Below are positions 12,218-28,068 of a stretch of DNA of 64,000 nt, piece after piece. The translations under genes were made by a program, and so were the position numbers. The first letter of the stretch is position 1; every line of letters begins with the position of its first letter. The stretch spans positions 2-64,001 of the forward strand of contig CAJQUW010009202.1 in NCBI GenBank assembly GCA_907163375.1, read 5' to 3'. Below the pieces are notes generated by a model. The model had not been told where the DNA came from. It saw nothing but the letters and a program-made list of their open reading frames with translations, and searched no databases. The stretch is from Prostheceraeus crozeri (taxonomy: Eukaryota; Platyhelminthes; Polycladida; Euryleptidae).

Positions 12218-13532
12218 GGACAAATCAACGTCCATCGGACCACCTTCAAATCACAGACATCTATGCACAATTAAATTCAGCAAAATATGAGACCAAATAC
12301 CCAAATTGAAGGGACCGGGGCCTAGAGGGACCTACGGACCAGGCACTAGAAGGGCCACTCAGCGTCCATCGGACCACCTTCATATCAACAGACATCTATG
12401 CACAATTGAGTTCAGCAAAATATGAGACCAAATACCCAAATTGAAGGGACCGGGGCCTAGAGAGACCTACGGACCAGGCTCTTGAAGGGCCACTCAACGT
12501 CCATCGGACCACCCTCATATCAACAGACATCTATGCACAATCGAACTAGGCAAAATATGAGGCCAAATAATCAATTGAAGGACCGGGCCTACAGATACTT
12601 ACGGACCAGCACTTGAAGGGTCACTCAACGTTCATCGGACCACCTTAATTAGTCAGAATATGAGCCAAAAATCTCAATTGAAGGGACCGGGGCCTAGAGA
12701 GACATACGGACCAGGCTCTAGAAGGGCCACTCAACGTCCATCGGACCACCCTCATATCAACAAACATCTATGCACAATCAAATTAGTCAGAATATGAGGC
12801 CAAATACTCAAATTGAAGGGACCAGGGCCTACAGATACTTACGGACCAGGCTCTAGAAGGGCCACTCAACGTCCATCGGACCACCCTCATATCAACAAAC
12901 ATCTATGCACAATCAAATTAGTCAGAATATGAGGCCAAATACTCAAATTGAAGGGACCAGGGCCTACAGATACTTACGGACCAGGCTCTAGAAGGGCCAC
13001 TCAACGTCCATCGGACCACCCTCATATCAACAGACATCTATGGACAATTGAATTCAGCAAAATATGAGACCAAATACCCAAATTGAAGGGACCGGGGCCT
13101 AGAGAGACCTACGGACCAGCTCTTGAAGGGCCACTCAACGTTCATCGGACCACCCTCATATCAACAAACATCTATGCACAATCAAATTAGTCAGAATATG
13201 AGGTCAAATACTCAAATTGAAGGGACCGGGGCCTACAGATACTTACGGACCAGGCTCTAGAAGGGCCACTCAGCGTCGATCGGACCACCTTCATATCAAC
13301 AAACATCTATGCACAATCAAATTAGTCAGAATATGAGGCCAAATACTCAAATTGAAGGGACCGGGGCCTACAGATACTTACGGACCAGGCTCTAGAAGGG
13401 CCACTCAGCGTCGATCGGACCACCTTCATATCAACAAACATCTATGCACAATCAAATTAGTCAGAATATGAGGCCAAATACTCAAATTGAAGGGACCGGG
13501 GCCTACAGATACTTACGGACCAGGCTCTAGAA
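12218..13532 (+). repeat. Satellite higher-order unit, 10 monomers with a small deletion
   Basis: It repeats the order D-E-C-F-B-B-A-B-B-B of the preceding unit. It is 1315 bp because the F monomer lost about 28 bp near 12646, where ACCACCTT joins directly to AATTAGTCAG. Confidence 0.85.
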
Positions 13533-14745
13533 GGACAAATCAACGTCCATCGGACCACCTTCATATCAGCAGACATCTATGCACAATTAAATTCAGCAAA
13601 ATATGAGACCAAATACCCAAATTGAAGGGACCGGGGCCTAGAGGGACCTACGGACCAGGCACTAGAAGGGCCACTCAGCGTCCATCGGACCACCTTCATA
13701 TCAACAGACATCTATGCACAATTGAGTTCAGCAAAATATGAGACCAAATACCCGAATTGTAGGGACCGGGGCCTAGAGAGACCTACGGACCAGCACTTGA
13801 AGGGTCACTCAACGTTCATCGGACCACCTTCATATCAACAGACATCTATGCACAATCGAACTAGGCAAAATATGAGGCCAAATAATCAAATTGAAGGGAC
13901 CGGGGCCTACAGATACTTACGGACCAGCACTTGAAGGGTCACTCAACGTTCATCGGACCACCTTCATATCAACAAACATCTATGCACAATCTAATTAGTC
14001 AGAATATGAGGCCAAAATTCTCAAATTGAAGGGACCGGGGCCTAGAGAGACCTACGGACCAGGCTCTAGAAGGGCCACTCAACGTCCATCAGACCACCCT
14101 CATATCAACAAACATCTATGCACAATCAAATTAGTCAGAATATGAGGCCAAATACTCAAATTGAAGGGACCGGGGCCTACAGATACTTACGGACCAGGCT
14201 CTAGAAGGGCCACTCAACGTCCATCGGACCACCCTCATATCAACAAACATCTATGCACAATCAAATTAGTCAGAATATGAGGCCAAATACTCAAATTGAA
14301 GGGACCAGGGCCTACAGATACTTACGGACCAGGCTCTAGAAGGGCCACTCAACGTCCATCGGACCACCCTCATATCAACAGACATCTATGGACAATTGAA
14401 TTCAGCAAAATATGAGACCAAATACCCAAATTAAAAGGAGCGGGGCCTAGAGAGACCTACGGACCAGCTCTTGAAGGGCCACTCAACGTTCATCGGACCA
14501 CACTCATATCAACAAACATCTATGCACAATCAAATTAGTCAGAATATGAGGCCAAATACTCAAATTGAAGGGACCGGGGCCTACAGATACTTACGGACCA
14601 GGCTCTAGAAGGGCCACTCAACGTACATCGGACCACCCTCACATCAACAAACATCTATGCACAATCAAATTAGTCAGAATATGAGGCCAAATACTCAAAT
14701 TGAAGGGACCGGGGCCTACAGATACTTACGGACCAGGTTCTAGAA
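13533..14745 (+). repeat. Satellite higher-order unit, 9 monomers
   Basis: Same order as the two preceding units but one B monomer shorter (1213 bp), as unequal exchange between monomers would produce. Confidence 0.8.
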
Positions 14746-17700
14746 GGACAAATCAACGTCCATCGGACCACCTTCATATCAGCAGACATCTATGCACAAT
14801 TAAATTCAGCAAAATATGAGACCAAATACCCAAATTGAAGGGACCGGGGCCTAGAGGGACCTACGGACCAGGCACTAGAAGGGCCACTCAGCGTCCATCG
14901 GACCACCTTCATATCAACAGACATCTATGCACAATTGAGTTCAGCAAAATATGAGACCAAATACCCAAATTGAAGGACCGGAGCCTAGAGAGACCTACGG
15001 ACCAGGCTCTTGAAGGGCCACTCAACGTCCATCGGACCACCCTCATATCAACAGACATCTATGCACAATCGAACTAGGCAAAATATGAGGCCAAATAATC
15101 AAATTGAAGGGACCGGGGCCTACAGATACTTACGGACCAGCACTTGAAGGGTCACTCAACGTTCATCGGACCACCTTCATATCAACAAACATCTATGCAC
15201 AATCAAATTAGTCAGAATATGAGGCCAAATACTCAAATTGAAGGGACCGGGGCCTACAGATACTTACGGACCAGGCTCTAGAAGGGCCACTCAACGTCCA
15301 TCGGACCACCCTCATATCAACAGACATCTATGCACAATCAAATTAGTCAGAATATGAGGCCAAATACTCAAATTGAAGGGACCGGGGCCTACAGATACTT
15401 ACGGACCAGGCTCTAGAAGGGCCAATTAACGTCCATCGGACCACCCTCATATCAACAGACATCTATGGACAATTGAATTCAGCAAAATATGAGACCAAAT
15501 ACCCAAATTGAAGGACCGGGGCCTAGAGAGACCTACGGACCAGTCTTGAAGGGCCACTCAACGTCCATCGGACCACCCTCATATCAACTAACATCTATGC
15601 ACAATCAAATTAGTCAGAATATGAGGCCAAATACTCAAATTGAAGGGACCGGGCCTACAGATACTTACGGACCAGGCTCTAGAAGGGCCACTCAACGTAC
15701 ATCGGACCACCCTCATATCAACAAACATCTATGCACAATCAAATTAGTCAGAATATGAGACCAAATACCCAAATTGAAGGGACCGGGGCCTAGAGAGACC
15801 TACGGACCAGGCTCTAGAAGGGCCACTCAACGTCCATCGGACCACCCTCATATCAACAAACATCTATGCACAATCAAATTAGTCAGAATATGAGGCCAAA
15901 TACTCAAATTGAAGGGACCGGGGCCTACAGATACTTACGGACCAGGCTCTAGAAGGGCCACTCAACGTTCATCGGACCACCCTCATATCAACAAACATCT
16001 ATGCACAATCAAATTAGTCAGAATATGAGGCCAAATACTCAAATTGAAGGGACCAGGGCCTACAGATACTTACGGACCAGGCTCTAGAAGGCCACTCAAC
16101 GTCCATCGGACCACCCTCATATCAACAGACATCTATGGACAATTGAATTCAGCAAAATATGAGACCAAATACCCAAATTGAAGGGACCGGGGCCTAGAGA
16201 GACCTACGGACCAGCTCTTGAAGGGCCACTCAACGTTCATCGGACCACCCTCATATCAACAAACATCTATGCACAATCAAATTAGTCAGAATATGAGGTC
16301 AAATACTCAAATTGAAGGGACCGGGGCCTACAGATACTTACGGACCAGGCTCTAGAAGGGCCACTCAGCGTCGATCGGACCACCTTCATATCAACAAACA
16401 TCTATGCACAATCAAATTAGTCAGAATATGAGGCCAAATACTCAAATTGAAGGGACCGGGGCCTACAGATACTTACGGACCAGGCTCTAGAAGGCCACTC
16501 AGCGTCGATCGGACCACCTTCATATCAACAAACATCTATGCACAATCAAATTAGTCAGAATATGAGGCCAAATACTCAAATTGAAGGGACCGGGGCCTAC
16601 AGATACTTACGGACCAGGCTCTAGAAGGACAAATCAACGTCCATCGGACCACCTTCATATCAGCAGACATCTATGCACAATTAAATTCAGCAAAATATGA
16701 GACCAAATACCCAAATTGAAGGGACCGGGGCCTAGAGGGACCTACGGACCAGGCACTAGAAGGGCCACTCAGCGTCCATCGGACCACCTTCATATCAACA
16801 GACATCTATGCACAATTGAGTTCAGCAAAATATGAGACCAAATACCCGAATTGTAGGGACCGGGGCCTAGAGAGACCTACGGACCAGGCTCTTGAAGGGC
16901 CACTCAACGTCCATCGGACCACCCTCATATCAACAGACATCTATGCACAATCGAACTAGGCAAAATATGAGGCCAAATAATCAAATTGAAGGGACCGGGG
17001 CCTACAGATACTTACGGACCAGCACTTGAAGGGTCACTCAACGTTCATCGGACCACCTTCATATCAACAAACATCTATGCACAATCTAATTAGTCAGAAT
17101 ATGTGGCCATAATTCTCTAATTGAAGGGACCGGGCCTAGAGAGACCTACGGACCAGGCTCTAGAAGGGCCACTCAACGTCCATCGGACCACCCTCATATC
17201 AACAAACATCTATGCACAATCAAATTAGTCAGAATATGAGGCCAAATACTCAAATTGAAGGGACCGGGGCCTACAGATACTTACGGACCAGGCTCTAGAA
17301 GGGCCACTCAACGTCCATCGGACCACCCTCATATCAACAAACATCTATGCACAATCAAATTAGTCAGAATATGAGGCCAAATACTCAAATTGAAGGGACC
17401 AGGGCCTACAGATACTTACGGACCAGGCTCTAGAAGGGCCACTCAACGTCCATCGGACCACCCTCATATCAACAGACATCTATGGACAATTGAATTCAGC
17501 AAAATATGAGACCAAATACCCAAATTAAAAGGAGCGGGCCTAGAGAGACCTACGGACCAGCTCTTGAAGGGCCACTCAACGTTCATCGGACCACACTCAT
17601 ATCAACAAACATCTATGCACAATCAAATTAGTCAGATTATGAGGCCAAATACTCAAATTGAAGGGACCGGGGCCTACAGATACTTACGGACCAGGCTCTA

Positions 17701-18917
17701 GATGGGCCACTCAACGTACATCGGACCACCCTCACATCAACAAACATCTATGCACAATCAAATTAGTCAGAATATGAGGCCAAATACTCAAATTGAAGGG
17801 ACCAGGGCCTACAGATACTTACGGACCAGGCTCTAGAAGGGCCAATTAACGTCCATCGGACCACCCTCATATCAACAGACATCTATGGACAATTGAATTC
17901 AGCAAAATATGAGACCAAATACCCAAATTGAAGGGACCGGGGCCTAGAGAGACCTACGGACCAGCTCTTGAAGGGCCACTCAACGTCCATCGGACCACCC
18001 TCATATCAACAGACATCTATGCACAATCGAACTAGGCAAAATATGAGGCCAAATACTCAAATTGAAGGGACCGGGGCCTACAGATACTTACGGACCAGGC
18101 TCTAGAAGGGACACTCAGCGTCGATCGGACCACCTTCATATCAACAAACATCTATGCACAATCAAATTAGTCAGAATATGAGGCCAAATACTCAAATTGA
18201 AGGGACCGGGGCCTACAGATACTTACGGACCAGGCTCTAGAAGGACAAATCAACGTCCATCGGACCACCTTCATATCAGCAGACATCTATGCACAATTAA
18301 ATTCAGCAAAATATGAGACCAAATACCCAAATTGAAGGGACCGGGGCCTAGAGGGACCTACGGACCAGGCACTAGAAGGGCCACTCAGCGTCCATCGGAC
18401 CACCTTCATATCAACAGACATCTATGCACAATTGAGTTCAGCAAAATATGAGACCAAATACCCAAATTGAAGGGACCGGGGTCTAGAGAGACCTACGGAC
18501 CAGGCTCTTGAAGGTCCACTCAACGTCCATCGGACCACCCTCATATCAACAGACATCTATGCACAATCGAACTAGGCAAAATATGAGGCCAAATAATCAA
18601 ATTGAAGGGACCGGGGCCTACAGATACTTACGGACCAGCACTTGAAGGGTCACTCAACGTTCATCGGACCACCTTCATATCAACAAACATCTATGCACAA
18701 TCAAATTAGTCAGAATATGAGGCCAAATACTCAAATTGAAGGGACCGGGGCCTACAGATACTTACGGACCAGGCTCTAGAAGGGCCACTCAACGTCCATC
18801 GGACCACCCTCATATCAACAAACATCTATGCACAATCAAATTAGTCAGAATATGAGGCCAAATACTCAAATTGAAGGGACAGGGCCTACAGATACTTACG
18901 GACCAGGCTCTAGAAGG

Positions 18918-21604
18918 GCCAATTAACGTCCATCGGACCACCCTCATATCAACAGACATCTATGGACAATTGAATTCAGCAAAATATGAGACCAAATACC
19001 CAAATTGAAGGGACCGGGGCCTAGAGAGACCTACGGACCAGGTCTTGAAGGGCCACTCAACGTCCATCGGACCACCCTCATATCAACAAACATCTATGCA
19101 CAATCAAATTAGTCAGAATATGAGGCCAAATACTCAAATTGAAGGGACCGGGGCCTACAGATACTTACGGACCAGGCTCTAGAAGGGCCACTCAACGTCC
19201 ATCGGACCACCCTCATATCAACAAACATCTATGCACAATCAAATTAGTCAGAATATGAGGCCAAATACTCAAATTGAAGGGACCGGGGCCTACAGATACT
19301 TACGGACCAGCACTTGAAGGTCACTAAACGTCCATCGGACCACCTTCATATCAACAAACATCTATGCACAATCAAATTAGTCAGAATATGAGGCCAAATA
19401 CTCAAATTGAAGGACCGGGCCTACAGATACTTACGGACCAGGCTCTAGAAGGGCCACTCAACGTCCATCGGACCACCTTCATATCAACAAACATCTATGC
19501 ACAATCTAATTAGTCAGAATATGAGGCCAAAATTCTCAAATTGAAGGGACCGGGGCCTAGAGAGACCTACGGACCAGGCTCTAGAAGGGCCACTCAACGT
19601 CCATCGGACCACCCTCATATCAACAAACATCTATGCACAATCAAATTAGTCAGAATATGAGGCCAAATACTCAAATTGAAGGGACCGGGGCCTAGAGAGA
19701 CCTACGGACCAGGCTCTAGAAGGGCCACTCAACGTCCATCGGACCACCCTCATATCAACAAACATCTATGCACAATCAAATTAGTCAGAATATGAGGCCA
19801 AATACTCAAATTGAAGGGACCAGGGCCTACAGATACTTACGGACCAGCTCTTGAAGGGCCACTCAACGTCCATCGGACCACCCTCATATCAACAGACATC
19901 TATGGACAATTGAATTCAGCAAAATATGAGACCAAATACCCAAATTAAAAGGAGCGGGGCCTAGAGAGACCTACGGACCAGCTCTTGAAGGGTCACTCAA
20001 CGTTCATCGGACCACCTTCATATCAACAAACATCTATGCACAATCAAATTAGTCAGAATATGAGGCCAAATACTCAAATTGAAGGGACCGGGCCTACAGA
20101 TAATTACGGACCAGGCTCTAGAAGGGCCACTCAACGTCCATCGGACCACCCTCATATCAACAAACATCTATGCACAATCAAATTAGTCAGAATATGAGGC
20201 CAAATACTCAAATTGAAGGGACCGGGGCCTACAGATACTTACGGACCAGGCTCTAGAAGGGCCAATTAACGTCCATCGGACCACCCTCATATCAACAGAC
20301 ATCTATGGACAATTGAATTCAGCAAAATATGAGACCAAATACCCAAATTGAAGGGACCGGGGCCTAGAGAGACCTACGGACCAGGTCTTGAAGGGCCACT
20401 CAACGTCCATCGGACCACCCTCATATCAACAAACATCTATGCACAATCAAATTAGTCAGAATATGAGGCCAAATACTCAAATTGAAGGGACCGGGGCCTA
20501 CAGATACTTACGGACCAGGCTCTAGAAGGGCCACTCAACGTCCATCGGACCACCCTCATATCAACAAACATCTATGCACAATCAAATTAGTCAGAATATG
20601 AGGCCAAATACTCAAATTGAAGGGACCGGGGCCTACAGATACTTACGGACCAGCACTTGAAGGGTCACTCAACGTCCATCGGACCACCTTCATATCAACA
20701 AACATCTATGCACAATCAAATTAGTCAGAATATGAGGCCAAATACTCAAATTGAAGGGACCGGGGCCTACAGATACTTACGGACCAGGCTCTAGAAGGGC
20801 CACTCAACGTCCATCGGACCACCTTCATATCAACAAACATCTATGCACAATCTAATTAGTCAGAATATGAGGCCAAAATTCTCAAATTGAAGGGACCGGG
20901 GCCTAGAGAGACCTACGGACCAGGCTCTAGAAGGGCCACTCAACGTCCATCGGACCACCCTCATATCAACAAACATCTATGCACAATCAAATTAGTCAGA
21001 ATATGAGGCCAAATACTCAAATTGAAGGGACCGGGGCCTAGAGAGACCTACGGACCAGGCTCTAGAAGGGCCACTCAACGTCCATCGGACCACCCTCATA
21101 TCAACAAACATCTATGCACAATCAAATTAGTCAGAATATGAGGCCAAATACTCAAATTGAAGGGACCAGGGCCTACAGATACTTACGGACCAGGCTCTAG
21201 AAGGGCCAATTAACGTCCATCGGACCACCCTCATATCAACAGACATCTATGGACAATTGAATTCAGCAAAATATGAGACCAAATACCCAAATTAAAGGAG
21301 CGGGGCCTAGAGAGACCTACGGACCAGCTCTTGAAGGGTCACTCAACGTTCATCGACCACCTTCATATCAACAAACATCTATGCACAATCAAATTAGTCA
21401 GAATATGAGGCCAAATACTCAAATTGAAGGGACCGGGGCCTACAGATAATTACGGACCAGGCTCTAGAAGGGCCACTCAACGTCCATCGGACCACCCTCA
21501 TATCAACAAACATCTATGCACAATCAAATTAGTCAGAATATGAGGCCAAATACTCAAATTGAAGGACCGGGCCTACAGATACTTACGGACCAGGCTCTAG
21601 AAGG
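18918..21604 (+). repeat. Recent tandem duplication of a ten-monomer block inside the array
   Basis: The rare marker GCCAATTAACGTCC and all following variants (GGTCTTGAAGGGCC at 19041 and 20390; ACAGATAATTACGG at 20097 and 21446) recur with spacings of 1343-1349 bp. This defines two adjacent near-identical copies, 18918-20260 and 20261-21604. A related block lacking about one monomer follows from 24150, so this is a second higher-order family within the array. Confidence 0.8.
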
Positions 21605-24600
21605 GCCAATTAACGTCCATCGGACCACCCTCATATCAACAGACATCTATGGACAATTGAATTCAGCAAAATATGAGACCAAATACCCAAATTGAAGGGA
21701 CCGGGGCCTAGAGAGACCTACGGACCAGCTCTTGAAGGGCCACTCAACGTTCATCGGACCACCCTCATATCAACAAACATCTATGCACAATCAAATTAGT
21801 CAGAATATGAGGCCAAATACTCAAATTGAAGGGACCGGGGCCTACAGATACTTACGGACCAGGCTCTAGAAGGGCCACTCAGCGTCGATCGGACCACCTT
21901 CATATCAACAAACATCTATGCACAATCAAATTAGTCAGAATATGAGGCCAAATACTCAAATTGAATGGTCAGTGGCCTACAGATACTTACGGACCAGGCT
22001 CTAGAAGGGCCACTCAGCGTCGATCGGACCACCTTCATATCAACAAACATCTATGCACAATCAAATTAGTCAGAATATGAGGCCAAATACTCAAATTGAA
22101 GGGACCGGGGCCTACAGATACTTACGGACCAGGCTCTAGAAGGGCCACTCAACGTCCATCGGACCACCCTCATATCAACAGACATCTATGCACAATCGAA
22201 CTAGGCAAAATATGAGGCCAAATAATCAAATTGAAGGGACCGGGGCCTACAGATACTTACGGACCAGCACTTGAAGGGTCACTCAACGTTCATCGGACCA
22301 CCTTCATATCAACAAACATCTATGCACAATCTAATTAGTCAGAATATGAGGCCAAATTCTCAAATTGAAGGGACCGGGGCCTAGAGAGACCTACGGACCA
22401 GGCTCTAGAAGGGCCACTCAACGTCCATCGGACCACCCTCATATCAACAAACATCTATGCACAATCAAATTAGTCAGAATATGAGGCCAAATACTCAAAT
22501 TGAAGGGACCGGGGCCTACAGATACTTACGGACCAGGCTCTAGAAGGGCCACTCAACGTCCATCGGACCACCCTCATATCAACAAACATCTATGCACAAT
22601 CAAATTAGTCAGAATATGAGGCCAAATACTCAAATTGAAGGGACCAGGGCCTACAGATACTTACGGACCAGGCTCTAGAAGGGCCACTCAACGTCCATCG
22701 GACCACCCTCATATCAACAGACATCTATGGACAATTGAATTCAGCAAAATATGAGACCAAATACCCAAATTAAAAGGAGCGGGGCCTAGAGAGACCTACG
22801 GACCAGCTCTTGAAGGGCCACTCAACGTTCATCGGACCACACTCATATCAACAAACATCTATGCACAATCAAATTAGTCAGATTATGAGGCCAAATACTC
22901 AAATTGAAGGGACCGGGGCCTACAGATACTTACGGACCAGGCTCTAGAAGGGCCACTCAACGTACATCGGACCACCCTCACATCAACAAACATCTATGCA
23001 CAATCAAATTAGTCAGAATATGAGGCCAAATACTCAAATTGAAGGGACCAGGGCCTACAGATACTTACGGACCAGGCTCTAGAAGGGCCAATTAACGTCC
23101 ATCGGACCACCCTCATATCAACAGACATCTATGGACAATTGAATTCAGCAAAATATGAGACCAAATACCCAAATTGAAGGGACCGGGGCCTAGAGAGACC
23201 TACGGACCATGCTCTTGAAGGGCCACCCAACGTTCACGGACCACCCTCATATCAACAGACATCTATGCACAATCAAATTAGACAAAATATGAGGCCAAAT
23301 ACCCAATTTGAAGGGACCGGGGCCTACAGATACTTACGGACCAGGCTCTAGAAGGGCCACTCAGCGTCGATCGGACCACCTTCATATCAACAAACATCTA
23401 TGCACAATCAAATTAGTCAGAATATGAGGCCAAATACTCAAATTGAAGGGACCGGGGCCTACAGATACTTACGGACCAGGCTCTAGAAGGACAAATCAAC
23501 GTCCATCGGACCACCTTCATATCAGCAGACATCTATGCACAATTAAATTCAGCAAAATATGAGACCAAATACCCAAATTGAAGGGACCGGGGCCTAGAGG
23601 GACCTACGGACCAGGCACTAGAAGGGCCACTCAGCGTCCATCGGACCACCTTCATATCAACAGACATCTATGCACAATTGAGTTCAGCAAAATATGAGAC
23701 CAAATACCCAAATTGAAGGGACCGGGGCCTAGAGAGACCTACGGACCAGGCTCTTGAAGGGCCACTCAACGTCCATCGGACCACCCTCATATCAACAGAC
23801 ATCTATGCACAATCGAACTAGGCAAAATATGAGGCCAAATAATCAAATTGAAGGGACCGGGGCCTACAGATACTTACGGACCAGCACTTGAAGGGTCACT
23901 CAACGTTCATCGGACCACCTTCATATCAACAAACATCTATGCACAATCAAATTAGTCAGAATATGAGGCCAAATACTCAAATTGAAGGGACCGGGGCCTA
24001 CAGATACTTACGGACCAGGCTCTAGAAGGGCCACTCAACGTCCATCGGACCACCCTCATATCAACAAACATCTATGCACAATCAAATTAGTCAGAATATG
24101 AGGCCAAATACTCAAATAGAAGGACCGGGGCATACAGATACTTACGGACCAGGCTCTAGAAGGGCCAATTAACGTCCATCGGACCACCCTCATATCAACA
24201 GACATCTATGGACAATTGAATTCAGCAAAATATGAGACCAAATACCCAAATTGAAGGGACCGGGGCCTAGAGAGACCTACGGACCAGGTCTTGAAGGGCC
24301 ACTCAACGTCCATCGGACCACCCTCATATCAACAAACATCTATGCACAATCAAATTAGTCAGAATATGAGGCCAAATACTCAAATTGAAGGGACCGGGGC
24401 CTACAGATACTTACGGACCAGGCTCTAGAAGGGCCACTCAACGTCCATCGGACCACCCTCATATCAACAAACATCTATGCACAATCAAATTAGTCAGAAT
24501 ATGAGGCCAAATACTCAAATTGAAGGGACCGGGGCCTACAGATACTTACGGACCAGCACTTGAAGGGTCACTCAACGTTCATCGGACCACCTTCATATCA

Positions 24601-25912
24601 ACAAACATCTATGCACAATCAAATTAGTCAGAATATGAGGCCAAATACTCAAATTGAAGGGACCGGGGCCTACAGATACTTACGGACCAGGCTCTAGAAG
24701 GGCCACTCAACGTCCATCGGACCACCTTCATATCAACAAACATCTATGCACAATCTAATTAGTCAGAATATGAGGCCAAAATTCTCAAATTGAAGGGACC
24801 GGGGCCTAGAGAGACCTACGGACCAGGCTCTAGAAGGGCCACTCAACGTCCATCGGACCACCCTCATATCAACAAACATCTATGCACAATCAAATTAGTC
24901 AGAATATGAGGCCAAATACTCAAATTGAAGGGACCGGGGCCTAGAGAGACCTACGGACCAGGCTCTAGAAGGGCCAATTAACGTCCATCGGACCACCCTC
25001 ATATCAACAGACATCTATGGACAATTGAATTCAGCAAAATATGAGACCAAATACCCAAATTAAAAGGAGCGGGGCCTAGAGAGACCTACGGACCAGCTCT
25101 TGAAGGGTCACTCAACGTTCATCGGACCACCTTCATATCAACAAACATCTATGCACAATCAAATTAGTCAGAATATGAGGCCAAATACTCAAATTGAAGG
25201 GACCGGGGCCTACAGATAATTACGGACCAGGCTCTAGAAGGGCCACTCAACGTCCATCGGACCACCCTCATATCAACAAACATCTATGCACAATCAAATT
25301 AGTCAGAATATGAGGCCAAATACTCAAATTGAAGGGACCGGGGCCTACAGATACTTACGGACCAGGCTCTAGAAGGGCCAATTAACGTCCATCGGACCAC
25401 CCTCATATCAACAGACATCTATGGACAATTGAATTCAGCAAAATATGAGACCAAATACCCAAATTGAAGGGACCGGGGCCTAGAGAGACCTACGGACCAG
25501 CTCTTGAAGGGCCACTCAACGTTCATCGGACCACCCTCATATCAACAAACATCTATGCACAATCAAATTAGTCAGAATATGAGGCCAAATACTCAAATTG
25601 AAGGGACCGGGGCCTACAGATACTTACGGACCAGCACTAGAAGGGCCACTCAGCGTCGATCGGACCACCTTCATATCAACAAACATCTATGCACAATCAA
25701 ATTAGTCAGAATATGAGGCCAAATACTCAAATTGAAGGGACCGGGGCCTACAGATACTTACGGACCAGGCTCTAGAAGGGCCACTCAGCGTCGATCGGAC
25801 CACCTTCATATCAACAAACATCTATGCACAATCAAATTAGTCAGAATATGAGGCCAAATACTCAAATTGAAGGGACCGGGGCCTACAGATACTTACGGAC
25901 CAGGCTCTAGAA

Positions 25913-28068
25913 GGACAAATCAACGTCCATCGGACCACCTTCATATCAGCAGACATCTATGCACAATTAAATTCAGCAAAATATGAGACCAAATACCCAA
26001 ATTGAAGGGACCGGGGCCTACAGATACTTACGGACCAGGCTCTAGAAGGGCCACTCAACGTCCATCGGACCACCTTCATATCAACAGACATCTATGCACA
26101 ATCAAATTAGTCAGAATATGAAGCCAAATACTCAAATGGAAGGGACCGGGGCCTACAGAGTCTTACGGACCAGGCTCTAGAAGGGTCACTCAACGTTCAT
26201 CGGACCACCTTCATATCAACAGACATCTATGCACAATCGAACTAGGCAAAATATGAGGCCAAATAATCAAATTGAAGGGACCGGGGCCTACAGATACTTA
26301 CGGACCAGCACTTGAAGGGTCACTCAACGTTCATCGGACCACCTTCATATCAACAAACATCTATGCACAATCTAATTAGTCAGAATATGAGGCCAAAATT
26401 CTCAAATTGAAGGGACCGGGGCCTAGAGAGACCTACGGACCAGGCTCTAGAAGGGCCACTCAACGTCCATCGGACCACCCTCATATCAACAAACATCTAT
26501 GCACAATCAAATTAGTCAGAATATGAGGCCAAATACTCAAATTGAAGGGACCGGGGCCTACAGATACTTACGGACCAGGCTCTAGAAGGGCCACTCAACG
26601 TACATCGGACCACCCTCATATCAACAAACATCTATGCACAATCAAATTAGTCAGAATATGAGGCCAAATACTCAAATTGAAGGGACCAGGGCCTACAGAT
26701 ACTTACGGACCAGGCTCTAGAAGGGCCAATTAACGTCCATCGGACCACCCTCATATCAACAGACATCTATGGACAATTGAATTCAGCAAAATATGAGACC
26801 AAATACCCAAATTAAAAGGAGCGGGGCCTAGAGAGACCTACGGACCAGCTCTTGAAGGGCCACTCAACGTCCATCGGACCACCCTCATATCAACAAACAT
26901 CTATGCACAATCAAATTAGTCAGAATATGAGGCCAAATACTCAAATTGAAGGGACCGGGGCCTAGAGAGACCTACGGACCAGGCTCTAGAAGGGCCACTC
27001 AACGTCCATCGGACCACCCTCATATCAACAAACATCTATGCACAATCAAATTAGTCAGAATATGAGGCCAAATACTCAAATTGAAGGGACCAGGGCCTAC
27101 AGATACTTACGGACCAGGCTCTAGAAGGGCCAATTAACGTCCATCGGACCACCCTCATATCAACAGACATCTATGGACAATTGAATTCAGCAAAATATGA
27201 GACCAAATACCCAAATTAAAAGGAGCGGGCCTAGAGAGACCTACGGACCAGCTCTTGAAGGGTCACTCAACGTTCATCGGACCACCTTCATATCAACAAA
27301 CATCTATGCACAATCAAATTAGTCAGAATATGAGGCCAAATACTCAAATTGAAGGGACCGGGGCCTACAGATAATTACGGACCAGGCTCTAGAAGGGCCA
27401 CTCAACGTCCATCGGACCACCCTCATATCAACAAACATCTATGCACAATCAAATTAGTCAGAATATGAGGCCAAATACTCAAATTGAAGGGACCGGGGCC
27501 TACAGATACTTACGGACCAGGCTCTAGAAGGGCCAATTAACGTCCATCGGACCACCCTCATATCAACAGACATCTATGGACAATTGAATTCAGCAAAATA
27601 TGAGACCAAATACCCAAATTGAAGGGACCGGGGCCTACAGATACTTACGGACCAGGCTCTTGAAGGGCCACTCAACGTCCATCGGACCACCCTCATATCA
27701 ACAAACATCTATGCACAATCAAATTAGTCAGAATATGAGGCCAAATACCCAAATTGAAGGGAGCGGGGCCTAGAGAGACCTACGGACCAGCTCTAGAAGG
27801 GCCACTCAGCGTCGATCGGACCACCTTCATATCAACAAACATCTATGCACAATCAAATTAGTCAGAATATGAGGCCAAATACTCAAATTGAAGGGACCGG
27901 GGCCTACAGATACTTACGGACCAGGCTCTAGAAGGGCCACTCAGCGTCGATCGGACCACCTTCATATCAACAAACATCTATGCACAATCAAATTAGTCAG
28001 AATATGAGGCCAAATACTCAAATTGAAGGGACCGGGGCCTACAGATACTTACGGACCAGGCTCTAGAA
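25913..28068 (+). repeat. Satellite higher-order unit, 16 monomers, copy 1
   Basis: It runs from one D marker to the next and is 2156 bp long, sixteen monomers. It contains the ACAGATAATTACGG variant. The block at 31377-33533 has the same length, markers and order. Confidence 0.7.
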
